NCBI GenBank assembly: GCA_963677375.2
Contig: OY782042.2
Coordinates: 62,001-126,000 of the forward strand
From: Pseudaeromonas sp963677375
GTDB taxonomy: Bacteria > Pseudomonadota > Gammaproteobacteria > Enterobacterales > Aeromonadaceae
Direction of reading: 5' to 3'
DNA length: 64,000 nt
Shown in pieces: positions 59,792 to 64,000 of the stretch. The position numbers and the translations under genes are program-made. Position 1 is the stretch's first letter. Each line of letters opens with the position of its first letter. Below the pieces are notes generated by a model, which saw nothing but the letters and a program-made list of their open reading frames with translations, did not search any database and was not told the origin of the DNA.

Positions 59792-60469
59792 AAGGAAAAA
59801 GAAGGCGTCAATAAAGATTGGATCAGGGTTCGATAATATCTGATTTATCCGGCGCGTTGTCACTCCCCAGCGCCGGGACAACTCTACAGATCCCCAGCCG
59901 GCAGCCAGGAGATTTTGACGCAGAGTTGCGGTCTCTACGCTACATCGTTTGCTCCTACAGCGGCGAGCCGCACCTCTTGTTGCATCATGCAGATAACCAT
60001 CCGAGAGCGCCCCTGCGAGCATCCTGGTGAGCCTGCGAACGGAAATACCCCATCGGACGGACAGCTGTGCAACGCTTAGTTCATGGCTCGTCAGCCATTC
60101 GAAAATTTCATGCCCAGATCTGGCCGGCAAAGACAAAAAGGCGTCATCAACATACAGCGGCCGATGATCACTCCGTACCATTTGACCAACCCGATGCAAG
60201 GAGAGCCGCCATCGCTCAGCTACAACCACTGATGGGATATGTCGCTCTGCTAATAGGATTTGGATTTCCGCAGCTGTCATTTGGCAGCGAGCTATCATGG
60301 AGACGGGAAGCAAGAGGACGTAGGATATTGCGTCGTCGTAATAAATCGGGCGATTGGCATCCGAGATGATTTGTCGGATGCGCCGCGGAGATAGTCTCCA
60401 GCGAGCAGCCAATGCCACCTCAGACCAAGGAGAAGAAGAGATGAGGGCCTTCATGTCGCAGGGCGACAT
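59768..60469 (-). CDS. protein with four tandem HTH-like units
   Basis: 233 aa if started at MSPCDMKAL, 11 bp after the stop of the gene upstream; a start at MKAL is also possible. Four units recur: about 15-46 (WSEVALAARWRLSPRRIRQI), 78-110 (VVVAERWRLSLHRVGQMV), 131-163 (LSVAQLSVRWGISVRRLTRM) and 191-222 (WGSVELSRRWGVTTRRINQI), each followed by a short D-rich turn. RWGxSxRR is an HTH recognition-helix pattern. Four helix-turn-helix units in one chain suggest binding to a long or repeated DNA site, such as iterons or the plasmid-wide operator. The gene at 63832 has the same unit. Confidence 0.65.
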   Translation of the reverse strand: MSPCDMKALISSSPWSEVALAARWRLSPRRIRQIISDANRPIYYDDAISYVLLLPVSMIARCQMTAAEIQILLAERHIPSVVVAERWRLSLHRVGQMVRSDHRPLYVDDAFLSLPARSGHEIFEWLTSHELSVAQLSVRWGISVRRLTRMLAGALSDGYLHDATRGAARRCRSKRCSVETATLRQNLLAAGWGSVELSRRWGVTTRRINQILSNPDPIFIDAFFFLLVDGQAN

Positions 60470-60479
60470 TGATGAGTGT

Positions 60480-60779
60480 TTATCCTTTTGGTGCGACCCT
60501 TTGGAATAGCCGGGTTTTTTTCTTAATGATGACAATGATGACAAAATCCAACAGCAGCAAAAGGGCAATAATTACCGGGAACAGTCGGGGATCGACCATA
60601 GCGGCATACGGAATGATGCTTTCGGCATCGTGCAAACCCAACGACCAGGTCACACCCATGACAGGCCAGAACAGATGCCGCTGAATCAGTCCAGTGACAA
60701 TACCAATCACCGCCACCGCATGGGCAAAAGCAACCCAAAGAGGGGATGATACGAGGTTATAAAGAACATCATGACTCAT
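60480..60779 (-). CDS. two-helix membrane protein
   Basis: 99 aa from the ATG with AGGAAGG upstream. Hydrophobic segments at about 12-34 and 65-88 are followed by a Lys-rich tail. Immediately precedes the four-HTH gene and is probably co-transcribed with it. No recognised family. Confidence 0.6.
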   Translation of the reverse strand: MSHDVLYNLVSSPLWVAFAHAVAVIGIVTGLIQRHLFWPVMGVTWSLGLHDAESIIPYAAMVDPRLFPVIIALLLLLDFVIIVIIKKKTRLFQRVAPKG

Positions 60780-60941
60780 GGCATGATCCTTCCTGTCTTG
60801 GTGCGACAATCAATTCTTAGCATACACATTTTTACACATTCCGGAATTGATCCCGTCAGCCACATGCGGCGCTTATCGCAGAAAAGTTATCCACAAAAAA
60901 AGTGAACAACCTGTGACCAACGTGGGAGCGACAATCCCAGC

Positions 60942-61148
60942 TCACCGCTTGCGACGCCGGAACGGGAGCTCTGCCCACAGCACCGGTAACAAGTCAGCTG
61001 CAAGCGGGGCGCTCAGCAATAGCGACGAGGCAAGCAGAGACCACCCAGTACCACTAAGTATGAGCGACAGGCAGCCAGTGATGCCAAGAACAACACCGAC
61101 GACGCCAAGAGCAATGCGGAATCGAGATGTAAACGAGATAAGTCTCAC
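60942..61148 (-). CDS. small two-helix membrane protein
   Basis: 68 aa, GTG start with GGGGG upstream, 3 bp after the recombinase stop. Two hydrophobic segments (about 10-32 and 35-57) with a basic tail FRRRKR. The opposite-strand frame here is composition-driven and lacks a ribosome site, so this one is preferred. Confidence 0.45.
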   Translation of the reverse strand: MRLISFTSRFRIALGVVGVVLGITGCLSLILSGTGWSLLASSLLLSAPLAADLLPVLWAELPFRRRKR

Positions 61149-61151
61149 CCT

Positions 61152-62132
61152 CTATCCCCCTATAACCGCGTCGCCATTGGCTGATTCACGCATCTCTTCA
61201 TCCGCAAACCGTAAATAGATCGCTGTTGTATTGATGGAGCTGTGGCCCATTAATTCCTTCACGACGGTGATATTGTTGCCTTGCTTTAAGCGGCGGGTCG
61301 CAAAGGTTCGCCGCAGATCGTGCGGGGTTAGGTGCGTCAAACCCAAAGCTATCTGCCGGCGTTTCAATATGCGGTTAATGCTCGCTACGTTCAGCGGGGT
61401 CAATAGACCAAGACCATTTCGGGCTGGCTTGTCATGGTTATGCTTCCAGCCGACAAACATCGGCCCCTGTTCGTCACCACGGATGAGAAACCATGCGTCG
61501 AGCACGGGAAGAACACCGGATGGCAGGAAAGCAAACCGCTCTTTTGAGCCCTTACCGACAACGCGAAGGCGAGCTTTGTCCCTGTCCAGGTTCGACATTA
61601 AGAGATCGCGAAGCTCCTCCCGGCGCAACCCGCAGTAGCGGAATATGCAGATCATTGCCAGATCGCGGCAGCCGCGGGGGGATGCGTCCTCACGGAGTGC
61701 GTCCAGCAAGGCCTTTTCCTCCTCGATGTCGATGACCCGGCCTGCTTGTGCAGATCGCCCGAACCGCAGCCGTTCAGTCATGAGGCGGCGGTATTGCTCA
61801 TCAGGCATCATTCGCAGCCGATACAGCTCGGCCATGATCCCCCGAACGAAAGAAATAACCTTTCTGCAAGTGTTCGGGGAATATCTATCTCGCAGCGTTC
61901 CAGCCAGATCCTGCATGGTTACGCCATCGAACTGATGCCACGGCACCAGGTAGGGATCTGTCTGGCCGCACACGATACCACCCACCACCCCGAGAGAGCT
62001 CAGCACAGTGGCTCGACTACCCTCTGCGCGGCCTTTCAAAAAACGGTCGATAACATGCACCCCATCGGAGTTCAGACTCTTTCTGTCGATCAAGGTGGGC
62101 ATGTGTGTGCGATGTTCAACGATTTCAGTCAT
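61152..62132 (-). CDS. tyrosine recombinase
   Basis: 326 aa. Catalytic residues are present: Arg170 (CGLRREE), Lys194/197 (GKGSKERF), His271-xx-Arg274 (HDLRRTF), His297 (MGHSS) and Tyr306 (TAIYLRF). A SAM-like DNA-binding N-terminal part precedes the catalytic domain. Tyrosine recombinases of this kind resolve plasmid multimers or integrate elements. No attachment site is evident, so multimer resolution or a mobile-element role are both open. The next gene upstream overlaps its start region closely. Confidence 0.93.
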   Translation of the reverse strand: MTEIVEHRTHMPTLIDRKSLNSDGVHVIDRFLKGRAEGSRATVLSSLGVVGGIVCGQTDPYLVPWHQFDGVTMQDLAGTLRDRYSPNTCRKVISFVRGIMAELYRLRMMPDEQYRRLMTERLRFGRSAQAGRVIDIEEEKALLDALREDASPRGCRDLAMICIFRYCGLRREELRDLLMSNLDRDKARLRVVGKGSKERFAFLPSGVLPVLDAWFLIRGDEQGPMFVGWKHNHDKPARNGLGLLTPLNVASINRILKRRQIALGLTHLTPHDLRRTFATRRLKQGNNITVVKELMGHSSINTTAIYLRFADEEMRESANGDAVIGG

Positions 62133-62135
62133 AGC

Positions 62136-63224
62136 TTATCCATTACCATATCCAACAGCGGCTTTAATTGAGCGCACCAGTACATCACTGGCGGGCACAT
62201 ACCGACCTGAGCGCATCCCTCCGGCGAACCGTGTAGTGCGCTTTGACCAATCACCCGATGATGCTTTCTCAACGAGCCAGAGCCTGTCGTGCTTAAGCAC
62301 CAACCATCCACCGTCAATCTCTAGCTGGCAGTCAGGTGAATATAAAACTGCATCAGCTCCATCTTGTCCGTCATGAGCAATCACCTCGGCGATCTGAGAC
62401 ACCGACAGCAGGCTTCCAGAAGTAACCACAGTCTCCGTTGGTATCTCGCTTTCGATAACAACTGGAGAGGGCTGCATATCCATCTGATTATTGACGGGCA
62501 GGGATGGGCCTAATTTAGAAGCAGGTAGTTGTTCTTTTAATGCCTCCCTCAATCGCTCTCTGATCCCGCGTTCTCTCGGGTGATACAGCCACCCTTTGGT
62601 ATCCGGATCCGCAAGGAACAAACGGAACAGCATTATTGCGGTAGTCTCTCTTGATGGCGCAGCGTTGATTTCCCGCGATAAAGCAGCAAGCAGAGCCGTG
62701 TAATCAACCCAGATCAACCCAACGTTCATGTGGCGATTGGTGTGCCCAGTGACCCAATTAGGTGATTCTCTTGGTTTATCTGGCAAGGGAAGGTAAAGGC
62801 CCAAATTGTTCGTTTCAGAATCGGTAAACCGAAAGTAAAAATGTGGACCACCTTTTCCCTTGGTGATAATGGCCGGCGGCACAGGACGGCGCCAAACCAC
62901 TGAGTCTCGCAGAACAAGAGCTGGGTTCGCCGGGGAGGGGATTTCCTCCTGGATGTTGAGCGCAGGGAGAATGATGTTGAGGGGCTCAATCAACGGCTTA
63001 TCGAGCTCCGCCTGTAGCGCAAGCATCACTCCCATCCTTGCCCCCAAGCGACAATCGTGCTGCCCCTTGTGGGTAAAGTGGTATCGTCCGCTCTCGTAGA
63101 GCGAGATTACAGGCTGATGACAAGCGGGGCAGACGAGGTTGCTACCTACTTCCTCTGGGTCGTATTCCACTAAACCAATCAACTCACCGGTATCGGCGTT
63201 AATCGAAAAGGGCAGGCCGCCCAT
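62136..63224 (-). CDS. CoiA-like zinc-binding protein
   Basis: 362 aa from the ATG (MGGLPFSIN), with GGGAGGG upstream; the open frame extends 39 bp earlier from a GTG. The N-terminal C-x2-C (NLVCPACHQPVI) followed by FTHKGQHDC resembles the zinc-ribbon part of CoiA-type competence and nuclease-like proteins. The C-terminal half has no motif I recognise. It shares its strand with the recombinase and the small membrane genes. The nuclease role of CoiA proteins is known only by homology. Confidence 0.5.
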   Translation of the reverse strand: MGGLPFSINADTGELIGLVEYDPEEVGSNLVCPACHQPVISLYESGRYHFTHKGQHDCRLGARMGVMLALQAELDKPLIEPLNIILPALNIQEEIPSPANPALVLRDSVVWRRPVPPAIITKGKGGPHFYFRFTDSETNNLGLYLPLPDKPRESPNWVTGHTNRHMNVGLIWVDYTALLAALSREINAAPSRETTAIMLFRLFLADPDTKGWLYHPRERGIRERLREALKEQLPASKLGPSLPVNNQMDMQPSPVVIESEIPTETVVTSGSLLSVSQIAEVIAHDGQDGADAVLYSPDCQLEIDGGWLVLKHDRLWLVEKASSGDWSKRTTRFAGGMRSGRYVPASDVLVRSIKAAVGYGNG

Positions 63225-63286
63225 GGCTTTTACCCTCCCAACAATGATTGCTACCGGAGTCACTATAACAGCGAGAGGAAATCAAT

Positions 63287-63300
63287 GGAAATATATTTCC
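63287..63300. repeat. 14-bp palindrome GGAAATATATTTCC
   Basis: Perfect 14-bp palindrome between the divergent CoiA-like gene and the 51-aa gene. Possible operator. Confidence 0.45.
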
Positions 63301-63358
63301 AGAGAGAGATAATGTAGTCACATTTGACTGGTTGTGTTGTGATAAGGACTAGACATCC

Positions 63359-63514
63359 ATGACACAATGGGCGTCCGAAATGATTAGCGCATGGGTGAGG
63401 GGGGTTGCCTCTTTCGGCAAGCCATGGGCCATCCGATTAGCCTTGCAGCACGCAGAGATAGTTGAAATAGCAAATGCTAGGCAGCCACTACCAACAGGAA
63501 ATAAAGAGGAATAA
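63359..63514 (+). CDS. 51-aa hypothetical protein
   Basis: ATG at 63359 with AAGGA about 10 bp upstream; TAA at 63512-63514 is 2 bp before the next gene. The sequence begins MTQWASEMISAWVRGV and is partly amphipathic. Supported by tight spacing, otherwise unknown. Confidence 0.5.
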   Translation: MTQWASEMISAWVRGVASFGKPWAIRLALQHAEIVEIANARQPLPTGNKEE

Positions 63515-63516
63515 TC

Positions 63517-63822
63517 ATGCATCTGTATCAAGGCGTTGTGGGAAAAGGGGAAACTCAAGTCATGTGTGACGACAAACCCTTAGAGTCGCACTGCGACATC
63601 GTCAATCACTCACCTTCGGGCTTTGCCTGGGGGTACCAGGGAAGTGGCCCCGCACAGCTGGCACTTGCAATCATGTGTACCGAATATGGTGAGGATTTAT
63701 CCGCTCATCCCTGTCACTACCAGGATCTTAAACGGCATCTAATTGCTGAGCTGGAGGCGGATAAGCCATTCCATCTGTCTTCTGCGGATATATACACCGC
63801 CGTTCAGCTCATCAATCGCTAA
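63517..63822 (+). CDS. hypothetical protein, DUF6166-like
   Basis: 101 aa with AGAGGA upstream. The motif HSPSGFAWGYQGSGPAQLALAIM matches the pattern of small proteins annotated as DUF6166 (name from memory). Such proteins are common on plasmids and phages, with unknown function. Lies between two small genes in a plus-strand run. Confidence 0.6.
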   Translation: MHLYQGVVGKGETQVMCDDKPLESHCDIVNHSPSGFAWGYQGSGPAQLALAIMCTEYGEDLSAHPCHYQDLKRHLIAELEADKPFHLSSADIYTAVQLINR

Positions 63823-63831
63823 GGCCTACTT

Positions 63832-64000
63832 ATGGCGAGAAGTGCTGAAACCGAGTTTCATCGGATCGTTCGTGCGAAGGGGTGGACGCTTCTGGAGCTC
63901 GGTGAGCGGTGGGGCTTAGGGCCTCGTCAAATGACCCGAATAGCTCAGGGCTGTAGCACCCGAGATCTGGACTCTGCCTATGGCCTCCCCAAAAAGACAA
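63832..64000 (+). CDS. HTH-unit protein, partial (runs off window)
   Basis: ATG at 63832 with AAGG upstream; the frame is open to the window edge (56 codons). The visible part (about residues 15-46, WTLLELGERWGLGPRQMTRI) matches the repeated unit of the four-HTH protein at 59768-60469, including ERWGLGPRQ for RWGxSxRR. A second member of this family on the same plasmid is therefore likely. Confidence 0.6.
   Translation, partial: MARSAETEFHRIVRAKGWTLLELGERWGLGPRQMTRIAQGCSTRDLDSAYGLPKKT

Noticed and set aside
60847..61218. 123-aa plus-strand frame opposite the 68-aa membrane gene
   Set aside because: Basic, low-complexity product without a ribosome site. The minus-strand frame has a start close to the recombinase stop and two membrane helices.
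1..64000. tRNA, rRNA, transposase or insertion-sequence genes
   Set aside because: No cloverleaf-like, rRNA-like or transposase-like sequences were recognised. The only recombinase is the tyrosine enzyme at 61152.

Overview
The window looks like part of a large conjugative plasmid of a proteobacterium, most likely a gammaproteobacterium. The reasons are a near-complete F-type (IncH/SXT-like) mating-pair-formation system, a type Ia ParA/ParB pair, plasmid versions of SSB, DnaB and RecG, ordinary sigma70-type promoters, and no rRNA, tRNA or core metabolic genes. Relaxase (TraI), TraH and TraG are not in the window, and I recognise no oriT or replication origin, so this is a segment. Species cannot be named from the sequence.

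Layout. 1-1240 (minus): two small replication/recombination-type hypothetical genes and ssb. 1391-6396 (plus): a compact type IV-A CRISPR-Cas effector operon in the order csf1, cas6/csf5, csf4 (CasDinG), csf3, csf2, with no adaptation genes and no CRISPR array in the window. 6674-11373: a recombination island, mostly minus strand, with two RecT-like annealing proteins flanking an XRE-type repressor and a RecE-like exonuclease. 11555-13677 (minus): thiol isomerase and small membrane proteins. 13765-16915 (plus): DnaB-like helicase, small secreted or membrane proteins, and a putative AP2/HTH DNA-binding protein. 16961-27787 (minus): transfer operon traE-traK-traB-trbI-like-transglycosylase-Whirly-like ssDNA-binding protein-XRE-like regulator-dsbC-40-aa P-loop ORF-traV-traC. 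27855-29792 (minus): RecG-like helicase, divergent from traD. 29881-51015 (plus): traD, DUF4400-like protein, traA pilin, traL, trhP-type peptidase, TrbC-TraW fusion, traU and traN, interspersed with large secreted Ig-like proteins and lipoproteins. 51098-56129: a second mosaic Ig-like protein and a repeat-rich secreted protein. 56286-59791: parA, parB and small genes. 59768-64000: a protein with four tandem HTH units, a tyrosine recombinase, a CoiA-like zinc protein and small genes.

How it fits together. ParAB keeps the plasmid. DnaB, SSB, RecT/RecE, RecG and the Whirly-like protein would handle the plasmid's single-stranded and recombining DNA. The Tra proteins build the pilus and channel, and DsbC-like proteins fold the cysteine-rich TraU and TraN. 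The type IV-A complex would, by analogy with characterised systems, act against competing plasmids or phages.

The most distinctive signal is regulatory. A 13-bp inverted-repeat-like element, TATCC-N5-GGA, recurs at 15 clear sites plus one weak site. It almost always lies in the spacer of, or overlaps, a sigma70-like promoter, and it precedes ssb, both recT-like genes, the exonuclease, the dnaB region, the tra operons, lipoproteins and Ig-like proteins. This implies one plasmid-wide regulon under an unidentified regulator. The type IV operon and parAB do not carry the element. Other notable points: mosaic secreted paralogues, a bacterial Whirly-like protein, an SSB with residues beyond its acidic tip, and at least five short genes that fit tightly between larger ones.
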